Source of the DNA: Victivallis lenta
Lineage (GTDB): Bacteria; Verrucomicrobiota; Lentisphaeria; Victivallales; Victivallaceae
NCBI RefSeq assembly: GCF_009695545.1
Contig: NZ_VUNS01000020.1
Coordinates: 1 to 64,000 of the forward strand
DNA: 64,000 nucleotides
Direction of reading: 5' to 3'
A model generated the notes under the pieces. The model searched no databases and was not told where the DNA came from. It saw only the letters and a list, made by a program, of their open reading frames with translations. Positions 55,341 through 64,000 of the stretch are shown here, in pieces. Position 1 is the stretch's first letter; each line of letters begins with the position of its first letter. The translations under genes and the position numbers were made by a program.

Positions 55341-58103
55341 TCACTGCCGGAACGGTTCAACGGTGAAATTCCGGATTTCGAAGGTACGGCCCGGCTGCCG
55401 CCAGGCGAAGCAGGTGACGGAGAGCCCCCGGCACTCCTTCGGCACATAGAGCGGCAGGTCGAAAGCCTCCCACCCGGCGCCGAGCGGAGTGGGGGGCAGC
55501 AGGTCGAGCCGCTTTACGGCCGATCCGCTCGCCAGCACCTGAAGCCGCGCGTCGCCGCGCGCTTCGAACCGGACCCGGTACACGGCTCCGGGAACCACGC
55601 CGAACCAGCCGGAACTCACTCCGGCGCAGAGCGGGGAGCTGCCGACCTTCACGGACGGAATGCCGTTCTCATTGCGGAATTCAAGCTCGTACTCCTTGTT
55701 CCAGCCCTTGTTCTTCAACTGCTGCTGGGACGCGAGCGGTCCCGGCGGAAGCGCAGGCGTGAGGTTGCCGTACCGGCACGGGTCCTTGACTCCGCCGATG
55801 CCGGAGCCCCATTCGATCCACGCGGCGCGGCCTTTGCCGTCATTGTTGTTCACCAGCAGCGAAAAGCGCACGCGCGGCTGCTGTTCGAGGCTGAACGGAT
55901 AAAGCTCCGACGCATCAACCGCGATGCGGTAGACGGTCCGGCCGTCCTTCCGTTCAATCCGGCAGCGGCCGTTCCGGACGCGCTCGCCGGCGGGCGTGTA
56001 ACGCGCCGGCAGATCGCCGGCCAGGTTCGGCGCATAGACTTTCCATAAAACCGGTTTGCCGTCTTCGCCGAGCGCGGCGGCAAATTCGATGCGGTCGACG
56101 TCGAAGCCTTCGCCTTTCGTGTCGAGCGCGAACTGCAGGCTGTCGAACTCCCATACCTTCCCATTGTCCGCCTTCATGACATGCACGGGGTCTTCGACCT
56201 CGACGAGCAGTTCGAGCCCGGCCGACGTGAATCCGGCCGCAAAACGCCCTTTCGTTTCACCCGGAGCGAGAGCGGGATTGTTCACGACGCGCTCCGCAAC
56301 CGGCTGCCAGGCGATCTTCTGCGGAAAAACCGGGTTCATGTCCGCGTCAAAGAGCGCACCGCGCCGGTAGACGCCGTTCAGCTTATTCTGCAAAGTGAGC
56401 TTCGCATTCTGGGCGTACAGCACCTCGCCGGTATTGCGCCATGCCGCCACGGCGGCCGGATCGGGGTCGCGGACGAAATAATAGACCTCCGGCTCGAGCG
56501 TGAGGGGGGCCCCGCGTTCAAGCTCCGCCCCCTCCGCCGTCAGAATCCGGGAATCCGGACCGACTGCGCTGCGAAGTTCCGGGGCGGCGGGCGCGGCTTT
56601 GCCGCCGGTGTTCCAGACCATCAGCATCGGGCCGGAATCGCTTTCGAGCATCAGCGCCCGCTGCGTATTGTTGTCAAAAAGGTACCCGCTGCCGACTTTC
56701 AGCTTCCCCTTTACCTGCGCGGTGAACACCTGCCACGCCAGTGCCGGATAACGCGGCTGGATATACGGCACCTGCCGGAAGAGGCCGGAGACGTGCGTGT
56801 CATACGAGCGGTTTTCCCGATGGAACTGCAACGTCTCCTTCTCGGTCCGATAGAGGTTCAGGATGCAGAAAAAATCGACCTCGGTCACTCCGGCACGGAT
56901 CTGATTCAGGAAATCGAGCACCATATTGCGGGCCAGCAGCTGTTCGCTCGGAAAGTCCTGCGCATACGGCTTCAGCAGCATCGCATGCCACTCGGAGCTC
57001 ACAACCGGCTTCGGTTCGAGTCCGTACTTCTTCTCGAGTTCATGGAACGGTTCCGGGCGGACCCAGCTGCCGTGCAGCGGCAGCACGTCGTAATACCTGC
57101 CGCCGCCGAGCTTCAGGAACTCGTCGTAAAACGGCAGGTAGCGCATGCCGATGCCGCCGAGCCAGACCGTCGCCTCCGGCTTTTCAGCCTTGACCGTCTC
57201 GTAACCGGCCTTCAGCAGATCGACGAAATTCCGCGTCGAATCGACCCAGAAGCAGGTGAAACCGATCAGGTGCGGCTCGTTCCAGAGCTCGTAACGCCCG
57301 ATCTTCGGATAGCGGCGCATGACCTGCCGGATGAAATTCCGCCAGTCATCGAGATTTTTCGGCGTCACGGCGGCGTATTCCGGAACGAAAATATTGATCC
57401 AGTCCGCCTCCGGACGCGAGCTCGCCCAGCGCGGCGTGCCGTAGATGTTGAAGGTGATGCGTTCGTCCGGGAAGCCGTTCTCCCGGGCGAGCCGCAGGAA
57501 ATCGTCAACGCCGCTCCAGTTGATCTTCCCCGGCTCCTTCTCCATACTGTCCCAGCGGAGAGCGTGGATGCGGATCGAGTGGAAGCCGATCAGCCGGGCC
57601 AGCGGAATCGCGTTCTTATACATGCTGAAATGCGGCGACGCGCCGAAGTGCGGCGAAATATCGGCCGGGTCGGCCGTCTTTGCCGGAGCGACGGCGAAAG
57701 CGTGGCGGGACACCGCAAAGTCGCGTTTGCCGACAAACGTGTATTTGCGTTTATCGACCGGGTCCTGCCGCCGGATTCCGACCGGATAGTGCTCGGAGAC
57801 GGTCTCGCCGTCCACCTTGAACTCCGCCTCGTAAAAACCGGGCCGGGGAGCGTTCCAGCGCCAGCCTTCCCGGTTGAAAACCGCGCCGGAGAACTCCTGC
57901 CGGGCGGCCTCTTTCCCGGCTGAGTCGAAAACCGCGACCGCGACCTTCGCACTCTCCGGCAGCGTTTTCTTTGCCCGGAAAAGGACCGGTTCGCCCGCGA
58001 CGAACCAGTTCGCAAAATTCGCACCGCGGATTTCGATCCCGGCGGCGGAAAAAGCGGCCGCGAGCAGGCAGCCGAACAGAGCAGTTCGCATCACATCGGA
58101 CAT
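55341..58103 (-). CDS. Secreted GH-A clan glycosidase, second copy
   Basis: The 920-residue protein starts at ATG 58103 (MSDVM), with GGAGAGG upstream, overlapping the stop of the WbsX gene by 13 bases. It has a signal peptide (ALFGCLLAAAFSAAG), an Ig-like domain beginning IRGANFANWF (about 20-115), a TIM barrel with Glu276 in WNEP and Glu371 in SSEWHA, and a CBM9/DOMON-like module (about 590-790). It ends in a sandwich domain (about 830-915) with RFEARG, VKRLDLLP and FEIRNF, which matches the N-terminal domain of the 18,857-22,147 protein. The domains are thus permuted between the copies. The substrate is unknown. Confidence 0.8.
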   Translation of the reverse strand: MSDVMRTALFGCLLAAAFSAAGIEIRGANFANWFVAGEPVLFRAKKTLPESAKVAVAVFDSAGKEAARQEFSGAVFNREGWRWNAPRPGFYEAEFKVDGETVSEHYPVGIRRQDPVDKRKYTFVGKRDFAVSRHAFAVAPAKTADPADISPHFGASPHFSMYKNAIPLARLIGFHSIRIHALRWDSMEKEPGKINWSGVDDFLRLARENGFPDERITFNIYGTPRWASSRPEADWINIFVPEYAAVTPKNLDDWRNFIRQVMRRYPKIGRYELWNEPHLIGFTCFWVDSTRNFVDLLKAGYETVKAEKPEATVWLGGIGMRYLPFYDEFLKLGGGRYYDVLPLHGSWVRPEPFHELEKKYGLEPKPVVSSEWHAMLLKPYAQDFPSEQLLARNMVLDFLNQIRAGVTEVDFFCILNLYRTEKETLQFHRENRSYDTHVSGLFRQVPYIQPRYPALAWQVFTAQVKGKLKVGSGYLFDNNTQRALMLESDSGPMLMVWNTGGKAAPAAPELRSAVGPDSRILTAEGAELERGAPLTLEPEVYYFVRDPDPAAVAAWRNTGEVLYAQNAKLTLQNKLNGVYRRGALFDADMNPVFPQKIAWQPVAERVVNNPALAPGETKGRFAAGFTSAGLELLVEVEDPVHVMKADNGKVWEFDSLQFALDTKGEGFDVDRIEFAAALGEDGKPVLWKVYAPNLAGDLPARYTPAGERVRNGRCRIERKDGRTVYRIAVDASELYPFSLEQQPRVRFSLLVNNNDGKGRAAWIEWGSGIGGVKDPCRYGNLTPALPPGPLASQQQLKNKGWNKEYELEFRNENGIPSVKVGSSPLCAGVSSGWFGVVPGAVYRVRFEARGDARLQVLASGSAVKRLDLLPPTPLGAGWEAFDLPLYVPKECRGLSVTCFAWRQPGRTFEIRNFTVEPFRQ

Positions 58104-59245
58104 ACGGCCACCTCTCCGGCTTCCACGGTTTCGGAACGCAGCCCGAACACCTCCCGGACCGCCTCCAGCCGGCCGTAGCCGTACTGTGTATCCGGCTCGA
58201 GATAGGCTCCCTCGGTCCACTCGTTCCAGCAGGCGATATGCACGATCCCGCCGGTGCCTTCGGCAGCCATGTAATCGGCGGTGCGCCGCAGGGCCGCCCT
58301 GAAGAGCTCCGGCGTGTTGCCGGTGATGACCGTGCCGAACGGATAATGCCGCTTGTCGTACATGTCGGACTGAACCGTGCGCGGAGAGCTGTCCCAGCCG
58401 GTCGGCACGACCGGATTGTACGGAACTTCGAGCCCGCGGGTGAAACTGCGGTCCTCATCGCGGTTCAGCTCGAACCAGTCGGCGTAGGAGAGATCCGGAA
58501 AGCGTTCGCCCCACTTGCCCCAGCCGTAGTTGCTGCAGCAGTCGAGCCCGATTTCGCGAATCAGGCGGTTTCCGGCATCGAAATCGCCCCGGGCGAGCTC
58601 GGAGGCCATGCCGTCGAGCGTGAGCTTGCCGAGTCCCGCTTTTTCGGCGCGGAACCGGAAATCGTCGAAGAGCTGCCGGGCGGCCGCCGGACCGCCGAGC
58701 TGTTCGACCAGCGCCTTCACCCGGAAAAACGAGAAATAGAGCCCTCCGTCGATCCGCAGATAATTCGGCCGGTTCAGGTAATGCCTGATGCAGTGATCCG
58801 TGCATTTGCGGAAGGTCTCGGCGTCGACGTCGCCGCTCCAGAGTTTCTCCGCAGGTTTCCGGTAGCTGCCCGGATGCGCGTAGATCGGGTCGTGGTTCGC
58901 CCACATCAGCGCGAACTTCAGGTCTGCGCAGTTCGGAGCGCCGAGAAATCCGTCGCGGATGCAGCGCTCGCGGTACGGGCCGTCGAAGAAGTAGTACCAG
59001 TCGAAGATGAACGCGTCGATGCCGTGTTCGGCGGCCATCCTGATCTTCGCGGCCATGACCTGCGGATCGGCCTCGTCGCCATAACCGAGCAGCGGAATTT
59101 TCGGCTGCTCATGTCCGGGGAAACGCGGCGTGGCGTGCTGCGTCACGCGCCACTCGGTCCAGTTTCCGCCGTGAATCGCTTCATTGCGCGGGTCCACGTG
59201 CCAGTTCGGAAAATAGTAGGCGCAGACAACGGGTCTCTTTTTCAT
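58091..59245 (-). CDS. WbsX/GH99-like glycan-processing protein
   Basis: The 384-residue protein resembles the WbsX/GH99-like family. It opens RPVVCAYYFPNWHVDP, contains FIFDWYYFFDG and GWDSSPRT, and ends with ACWNEWTEGAYLEPD. GH99 enzymes act on endo-alpha-mannosidic glycans, and WbsX homologues are found in polysaccharide clusters. No signal peptide is visible, so it likely acts in the cytoplasm. It lies between the pilin-like gene (27 bases upstream) and the GH-A glycosidase (13-base overlap) in one operon. Confidence 0.82.
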   Translation of the reverse strand: MKKRPVVCAYYFPNWHVDPRNEAIHGGNWTEWRVTQHATPRFPGHEQPKIPLLGYGDEADPQVMAAKIRMAAEHGIDAFIFDWYYFFDGPYRERCIRDGFLGAPNCADLKFALMWANHDPIYAHPGSYRKPAEKLWSGDVDAETFRKCTDHCIRHYLNRPNYLRIDGGLYFSFFRVKALVEQLGGPAAARQLFDDFRFRAEKAGLGKLTLDGMASELARGDFDAGNRLIREIGLDCCSNYGWGKWGERFPDLSYADWFELNRDEDRSFTRGLEVPYNPVVPTGWDSSPRTVQSDMYDKRHYPFGTVITGNTPELFRAALRRTADYMAAEGTGGIVHIACWNEWTEGAYLEPDTQYGYGRLEAVREVFGLRSETVEAGEVAVCPM

Positions 59246-59272
59246 GATCGGATGATTCCTTCGGGTTGCGTT

Positions 59273-60019
59273 TCAAAGGCCTTTCCAGAAGCCCTTTTCC
59301 TTGTCGTTCTCGTATCCGCTTAACGGCATGTCTCCGCCGGACGCGGCTTTTACGTTTCCGCCCAGATAGAGGACGTTCAGCGAACTGCCGCCATTGTGGC
59401 GGAGCTGCGCTTCGTCGGGGCTGATCGCCAGCGAAAAGGAGCCTCCGCGGGTGCGTTCGCGGGCATTCAGCAGCGCGCTCATATGGCCGCGCAGACAGTG
59501 CGGAACGCAGCCACCGAAATGCCCGATATCGGAAGCCAGCAGCGTGGCCGACGGATTGCGGAAAGCCGTGATCTTCTTCCGCCGGATCACCGAAACGTCG
59601 AAATTGCCGCCGGAACCCGGGGGCGTCTGGAGAAAACCGTTGACGCCGTACGAGCAGCCGCCGGAAGCATGGGCTTCGTAGGTGTCCGCGGGACAGTTGA
59701 AGATCGTTCCCCGATAGGGACGGGCGTCGCTGACCTCCTGCGCCGCGCGATTGTCCGCCAGAATGTAATGGTGAAGAATCCAGAGCCAGGTTCCCTGAAA
59801 GGTGGTGACGCCGTTGTTGCATTTCGGCAGCAGCAGATGGCCGTCAAAAGAGTCGGAGTAAACCATCAGGCAGGTGCCGAGCTGCTTCAGATTTCCAACG
59901 CACTGCGTGCTGCGGGCGCGGCTGCGCGCCTGGTTCAGCGCAGGCAGCAGCATGGCGGCGAGAATCGCGATGATCGCAATTACGATAAGAAGTTCTATCA
60001 GGGTAAATTTCCGTTTCAT
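59273..60019 (-). CDS. Prepilin-like protein, second copy
   Basis: The 248-residue protein begins [19 protein letters not shown], a type IV prepilin leader, and continues [16 protein letters not shown]. The C-terminal H-X9-DG motif is changed to [16 protein letters not shown], with Gly in place of Asp, so its capping or interaction role may differ. ATG 60019 lies about 10 bases after GGGG; a longer frame starting at 60121 includes upstream non-coding DNA. It opens the operon WbsX-GH-A and repeats the pilin/glycosidase pairing seen at 18.1-22.1 kb. Confidence 0.82.
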   Translation of the reverse strand: MKRKFTLIELLIVIAIIAILAAMLLPALNQARSRARSTQCVGNLKQLGTCLMVYSDSFDGHLLLPKCNNGVTTFQGTWLWILHHYILADNRAAQEVSDARPYRGTIFNCPADTYEAHASGGCSYGVNGFLQTPPGSGGNFDVSVIRRKKITAFRNPSATLLASDIGHFGGCVPHCLRGHMSALLNARERTRGGSFSLAISPDEAQLRHNGGSSLNVLYLGGNVKAASGGDMPLSGYENDKEKGFWKGL

Positions 60020-60130
60020 GACTTCCATGCCCCTCAAAAAGTTGTTCCGGACCTCGGGTCTTCCGGGCCCGTCGCCCAAAATCGATACCCCGTCTTCCGA
60101 ACAAAACGCGCGTCCTGTCATCCAACGATA

Positions 60131-60250
60131 ATTATATCACAGAAGCTCCCGGCCGGATTGGGTGCTTGAGCACAATTCTGCATAAAGCCGGAAATTCTGA
60201 CGATTTACCATAAATGCGGACTGGAAAAGCGAAACACGCCGGCATATAAT
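60131..60250. promoter_or_regulatory. Divergent promoters of the pilin operon and AraC gene
   Basis: On the minus strand, TATAAT at 60136-60131 serves the pilin operon. On the plus strand, TATAAT at 60245-60250 with TGGAAA at 60222-60227 (17-base spacing) lies only six bases before the AraC start codon, which implies a leaderless message. An operator between them could be shared. Confidence 0.6.
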
Positions 60251-60256
60251 AATTCC

Positions 60257-61465
60257 ATGACAAACATTTCGGGCAGATTCTACCGCGCGGCGGATTATTT
60301 CAAGGACGATTTGCCGATCGTCGTGCAGCACAACATCCATTCGCCCGCCGACTTCGACCCGCCGGAGTCGCTGAACCGGCGGCAGTTCTGGAAAATTCTG
60401 TACATCATCGACGGAACCGGCCTGCTGAAGATCAACCACCGGGAGTATCCGTTCGGTCCCGGCTTCGTCTGCCTGAACCATCCGGACGACCTGACCAACC
60501 TCGCGCTCGACAGGCCGGTTGAGCTCTGCAACATCCTGTTCCTGCAGAAAACGATCGAAAACGACCTCGCCCGGCTCTACAACGACAACAGCTTCTTTTC
60601 GATCTTCCGCCCTGATTTCCGGCCGGAGCAGTCGCTCAGCCACAATCTGCTGCACCTGATCGACTCGAACCGCCGGATTTATCTCGAGATCAGACGGCTT
60701 CACCACGAGTACACCCATACCGACGCGAATTCCGGCGAAATGCTGCGGCATATGCTCGTCGGGCTGCTCATCGAATTCTCGCGGCAGAGCGCGCGCGTGT
60801 TCAACCGCAAGCGGCGGCAGAATGCCGCCGGACACATCGACAGGTTCCTGCGCGAAAACTTCGCACAGCCGTTCGACCGCGAAAGAGCCGCCCGCGAAGT
60901 CGGCATGTCGAAGGGGTATCTTTTCAGCTATTACCGCGCCGCAACCGGCCGCACCATCGGCGAGACGCTGCTCGCCATCCGGCTCGAGGAGGCGAAAAAG
61001 CTGCTCGCCGGAACCGGAATGAAGATCAAAACAGTCTGCTACCGCTGCGGATTTTCGGACCTCAGCAACTTCTACAAGCTCTTCCGGCGCGCCGCCGGAA
61101 CCACCCCCGGAGCCTTCCGGGAAAGCGCCCGGCGACAGCCGCCGGCAGCCCGGTCAGCGGTTTTTCCGGCCGAAATCAGCCGGAATCAGCCGGGAGACCG
61201 GATAGACCACAAGAAAACTCGGGATCGTGCAGACCATGACGTACCAGAAGAACGTGACGTACCCGAGATGCCTCTCGGCGTAGCCGGAGAGAATGCCGAC
61301 CAGCATCATGCCGAGAATCGTGATCCCGGTCATGATCGCAAAGTGGCTGGTCTTGTACCTGCCCGAGTTTTCGGCGAGGGCGACCATGACGAGCAGAATC
61401 GCCGTATAGCCGAGTCCGTACCCGAACTGTTCGACCGCGATGCAGCCGCCGACGGCCCAGAGTGA
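60257..61465 (+). CDS. AraC-family regulator with extended C-terminus
   Basis: The 402-residue frame has an N-terminal cupin-like sensor (about 30-140, GLLKINHREYPFGPGFVCLN) and a C-terminal AraC double HTH (about 195-290, REVGMSKGYLFSYYRAATG and TVCYRCGFSDLSNFYKLFRRAAGTTPGAF). The last 105 residues or so, after GAFRESARR, have the composition of antisense DNA, since they overlap the convergent transporter gene by 312 bases. The true end may be earlier if a frameshift occurs. It probably senses a sugar and controls the divergent glycosidase operon. Confidence 0.75.
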   Translation: MTNISGRFYRAADYFKDDLPIVVQHNIHSPADFDPPESLNRRQFWKILYIIDGTGLLKINHREYPFGPGFVCLNHPDDLTNLALDRPVELCNILFLQKTIENDLARLYNDNSFFSIFRPDFRPEQSLSHNLLHLIDSNRRIYLEIRRLHHEYTHTDANSGEMLRHMLVGLLIEFSRQSARVFNRKRRQNAAGHIDRFLRENFAQPFDRERAAREVGMSKGYLFSYYRAATGRTIGETLLAIRLEEAKKLLAGTGMKIKTVCYRCGFSDLSNFYKLFRRAAGTTPGAFRESARRQPPAARSAVFPAEISRNQPGDRIDHKKTRDRADHDVPEERDVPEMPLGVAGENADQHHAENRDPGHDRKVAGLVPARVFGEGDHDEQNRRIAESVPELFDRDAAADGPE

Positions 61466-62437
61466 AGCGGGACGCTCCACCGCGAGATAGACATAGACGA
61501 TGTCGGGCAGGTTGATCGCGCAGACCAGCGGCCAGACGGTTTTGCCGAATCCCCAGTACGCAGCGGCGACGCCGCCGAGAATTCCGCCGGCAATCAGCGC
61601 GACCGGGCCGACGGTCCCGTAGAGAATCCCGATCGTGTCGAGCCCGAGGCCGAGCCCGCCGGCTTCGGGTTTGTCCTGCAGAAAGAGGACGGCGATTTTA
61701 CCGAGCTGCGCCTCCGCCAGACGGAAGAAGAGCAGGAAGAGCAGAATCCACACGATTCCCCTCATGCGGAAGAAGCTGACGAACGGGGACAGAAAATCGG
61801 TCAGGAACCGGTCGCCTCCGCCGACCGGCCCGTCATCCGCCGGACGCGGCAGCACCAGACAGTGCCAGAGGAAGAGGGCGAGCATCGCCCCGGCAGCGAG
61901 CAGCAGGGAGTACGCCCAGCCGCTCCGGAGGCTGCCGCCGTGCTTTTCGATCAGCCCGGCCAGCATGACCAGCCCGCCCTGCACGGAGACGGAGGCGATG
62001 CGGTAAAACGTTCCGCGGATTCCGGCCAGCAGGGCCTGGGTGTGCTTGTCGAGCGCGATCAGATAGAAGCCGTCCACCGCGACATCGTGCGTGGCGGAGG
62101 CGAAGGCGAGCAGGAAAAAGAACCCGATGAGAACAGCCGACAGACTCTCCCGGACGATCAGCGCCGCCATGCCGGCAAACAGAAGCGCCATCAGAAGCTG
62201 GGTGGCGAGAATCCACTGCCGCTTGGTCCGGAACAGGTCGATGAACGGCGCCCAGAGCGGCTTGATCGACCACGGCAGCATCATGAGCCCGGTCCAGAGC
62301 GCGATGTCGTCATTCTCCATGCCGAGCGATTTGAACAGGATCGCCGAGACGAGCGACACGACCATATACGGCCCGCCTTCCGCAAAATAAGCGGTCGGAA
62401 CCCAGAGCCAGGAGCGTTTTTCACTTTGCACGGTCAT
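61154..62437 (-). CDS. AmpG/PAT-like MFS transporter
   Basis: The 427-residue protein has about 12 membrane helices and an AmpG-type hallmark FASATHDVAVDGFYLIAL near residue 115. AmpG imports anhydromuropeptides from wall recycling; related PAT transporters carry other sugars. The cytosolic loop near residue 200 (RPADDGPVGGGD) separates the helix bundles. ATG 62437 has an AGGAG site. It converges on the AraC gene and overlaps its tail. With the neighbouring hydrolases it could import an oligosaccharide, but the substrate is unproved. Confidence 0.85.
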   Translation of the reverse strand: MTVQSEKRSWLWVPTAYFAEGGPYMVVSLVSAILFKSLGMENDDIALWTGLMMLPWSIKPLWAPFIDLFRTKRQWILATQLLMALLFAGMAALIVRESLSAVLIGFFFLLAFASATHDVAVDGFYLIALDKHTQALLAGIRGTFYRIASVSVQGGLVMLAGLIEKHGGSLRSGWAYSLLLAAGAMLALFLWHCLVLPRPADDGPVGGGDRFLTDFLSPFVSFFRMRGIVWILLFLLFFRLAEAQLGKIAVLFLQDKPEAGGLGLGLDTIGILYGTVGPVALIAGGILGGVAAAYWGFGKTVWPLVCAINLPDIVYVYLAVERPASLWAVGGCIAVEQFGYGLGYTAILLVMVALAENSGRYKTSHFAIMTGITILGMMLVGILSGYAERHLGYVTFFWYVMVCTIPSFLVVYPVSRLIPADFGRKNR

Positions 62438-62546
62438 AATCTCCTACTGTACCGGAAAATCGCGCGAATGCAAATCCGGAACCGGGAAAAACGGCGGAAA
62501 TTCCGGCCGGAGACCGTCTTTCCGCCGTTCTGCCCGGAGCAGGCCC

Positions 62547-63686
62547 TCAGGAGACGGCAATCTGATTCTGCAGCTTGAGCGCGTCGCGCAGGTCACCGAC
62601 CAGAATACAGCCGGCCAGGCAGCCCGCTTCATTGTAGAAAAGCTTCCGGAACACGCCGGTTTCCGGATTATGCTCGACTTCGCAGCGGGCGCCGGAGAGC
62701 GTCCCCGCCGAAAAAATCTTGAGCCCGAACACCGAGAGCCGGGCCGGATAAATCTGCGGGACGAACGGCTGCGCTTCGCCGAGCATATTCCGCGCGGCGG
62801 CGGCGCCCATCATCCGGGCGGCTTCGTAAAGTCCGTAGGAGGCGCCGCCGGCCTCGGCGCAGTCGCCGGCGGCATACACGTCCGGCGCGCTGGTTTTCAT
62901 CAGACAGTCCGTGACGATTCCGCGATTGCATTTGAGCCCGGCGGCGGCGGCTTCGGCGATATTGGCGCGGGCGCCGGCCGACACCATGACCAGATCGGCC
63001 GGAACCGTTTGCCCGGGCAGTTCGACGCCGCGGACCCTGCCGCCCTCTCCGAGAATGGAACTGACGCTGCTGCCGAACAGCAGCGTCAGTTTTTTCACCT
63101 TGCCCAGCATCGCCTGCACGACGGCCGCCGCCTCTTCGTCGAGGTTGCGCGGCAGCAGGACCGGGCAGCTTTCGACGACCGTAACTTCGCAGCCGCGTTC
63201 GAGCAGGCTCTGCGCAAGCTCAAGCCCGAGCAGCCCGCCGCCGATCACGACGACCCGCCCGACGCCCGCGTCGAGACGGGCGCGGAGGCGTTCGAGATCC
63301 GCATATTCCCGCAGCGACATGACGCCGTCGAGCTCCATGCCCGGCACGGGCGGCAGAAAGCAGTGCGCGCCGGTCGCCAGCAGCAGCTTGTCATAGCTCT
63401 CCGTTTCCCCCGTATCGAATTTCAGTTGCCTGACATCCGGATCGAAGGCGGTCAGCGTGCGCCCGAGTTCCAGCCGGATGCGGTTCTCGTCGTAAAACGC
63501 CTGCGGCTTGATGTAGAACTGGACCTCGGAAACCTCCTCGGACGCCATGCGGGAAAGCGCCGGGCGGCGGTAGGGCCGCACTCTCTCCCGGCTGTACAGG
63601 ACGATCTCCGCTTCGGGAGAAAGTGTTCTGGCCGTTCCGGCCGCCTCGAATGCGGCGATGCCGCTGCCGATGATCGCGATTTTCAT
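62547..63686 (-). CDS. FAD/NAD(P)-dependent pyridine nucleotide-disulphide family oxidoreductase
   Basis: The 379-residue protein has an FAD-binding GSGIAAFEA start (residues 7-15), a NAD(P)-binding VVVIGGGLLGLELAQSL (about 145-161) and a second FAD signature VYAAGDCAEAG. A C-terminal dimer domain follows. The architecture matches nitrite-reductase-type, rubredoxin- and ferredoxin-reductases. No redox-active disulphide is visible, so it probably passes electrons to a partner such as rubredoxin. ATG 63686 has a GGAGG site. It is divergent from the radical SAM gene. Confidence 0.9.
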   Translation of the reverse strand: MKIAIIGSGIAAFEAAGTARTLSPEAEIVLYSRERVRPYRRPALSRMASEEVSEVQFYIKPQAFYDENRIRLELGRTLTAFDPDVRQLKFDTGETESYDKLLLATGAHCFLPPVPGMELDGVMSLREYADLERLRARLDAGVGRVVVIGGGLLGLELAQSLLERGCEVTVVESCPVLLPRNLDEEAAAVVQAMLGKVKKLTLLFGSSVSSILGEGGRVRGVELPGQTVPADLVMVSAGARANIAEAAAAGLKCNRGIVTDCLMKTSAPDVYAAGDCAEAGGASYGLYEAARMMGAAAARNMLGEAQPFVPQIYPARLSVFGLKIFSAGTLSGARCEVEHNPETGVFRKLFYNEAGCLAGCILVGDLRDALKLQNQIAVS

Positions 63687-63758
63687 GAAAAACCTCCATA
63701 GCGCGTTTGCAAAATATCACCCTCTCTTTTAAATTACCGGAATTGGAACACAAGTCAA

Positions 63759-64000
63759 ATGGATCAACTTCATTTTTTCAGCGATTATATTGCCCGGAAG
63801 TACGGCAAGAGGCTTTACCGGATCGGAATCGATCTTGCGCTGGGGTGTCCGAACCGGGTCAACCGGTTCGGACCCGGCTGCGTCTTCTGTTCGGAGGACG
63901 GCAACCGCGCCCGCCATCTCGCCCGCAAACTCGATCTGAAGGGGCAGGTCGCCGCCGGCATCGCCTACACGGCGCAGCGCTACGGGGCGGAAGCGCCGTA
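63759..64000 (+). CDS. YhcC-type radical SAM protein, 5' part only
   Basis: The frame from ATG 63759 runs off the right edge; about 80 residues are present. It contains KYGKRLYRIGID, then LGCPNRVNRFGPGCVFCSEDGN, which resembles the opening of the TIGR01212/YhcC radical SAM family. Its CX11CX2C type cysteines (about residues 30, 41 and 44) would bind the 4Fe-4S cluster. The function of these proteins is largely unknown. The ribosome site is weak. Confidence 0.82.
   Translation, partial: MDQLHFFSDYIARKYGKRLYRIGIDLALGCPNRVNRFGPGCVFCSEDGNRARHLARKLDLKGQVAAGIAYTAQRYGAEAP

Noticed and set aside
56181-57923. Plus-strand frame of 580 codons
   Set aside because: It is antisense to the second GH-A glycosidase and lacks any conserved motif.

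Overview
The window looks like a chromosome segment of a Lentisphaerota (Victivallis-like) bacterium. The inference rests on two prepilin-like proteins of the [24 protein letters not shown] / H-X9-DG type, short orphan secretins, and many secreted or cytoplasmic glycoside hydrolases in GC-rich DNA. No database search was possible, so the taxon is an inference.

Region 1 (1 to about 9,800) is AT-rich and is interpreted as an integrated mobile island that abuts the 3' end of a tRNA-Arg(CCG) gene (9808-9884). It carries an amidoligase plus class II glutamine amidotransferase pair, a small serine recombinase, near-identical palindromes on both sides of those three genes (about 343-370 and 3029-3093), a zinc-ribbon/MORN-type membrane protein coupled to a lipoprotein, a short HTH protein, small unknown proteins, and a large primase-helicase (AEP primase fused to a DinG/XPD-like helicase with a cysteine cluster). 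Strong terminator hairpins sit directly upstream of two small genes.

Region 2 (about 9,900-34,600) is carbohydrate-centred core DNA. It holds a GH78 rhamnosidase, a YhcH-type protein, tRNA-Leu(CAA) with a decayed tRNA-Leu-like copy upstream, two tandem secretins, a TrmH methyltransferase, a pilin-like protein translationally coupled to a large GH-A glycosidase, a membrane protein, a serine hydrolase, a NodB deacetylase, a GDPD phosphodiesterase, a PurO-type IMP cyclohydrolase, and a GH2 / LacI-regulator / GH42 cluster with a clear promoter-operator.

Region 3 (about 34,600-47,550) is housekeeping: a NifU-type scaffold, trigger factor, ClpP, ClpX, a Ser/Thr kinase whose catalytic lysine appears relocated as in WNK kinases, a Gfo/Idh/MocA oxidoreductase, a primary-type sigma factor, Mfd and an M48 protease.

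Region 4 (about 47,550-49,550) is a small accessory patch next to tRNA-Cys(GCA): a thermonuclease-like lipoprotein, a 115-nt imperfect hairpin, and a HepT-MntA type toxin-antitoxin pair.

Region 5 (49,600-64,000) returns to core functions: a sodium:solute symporter, a ferredoxin-type aldo/keto reductase, a tandem-duplicated QueG/reductive-dehalogenase-like Fe-S protein, a second pilin-like / WbsX-GH99 / GH-A glycosidase operon, a divergent AraC regulator, an AmpG-like transporter, an FAD-dependent oxidoreductase, and the start of a YhcC-type radical SAM protein.

Together regions 2 and 5 describe a glycan-degrading lifestyle. The sensors (LacI, AraC), transporters (SSS, MFS) and hydrolases are arranged in small polysaccharide-utilisation-like clusters.
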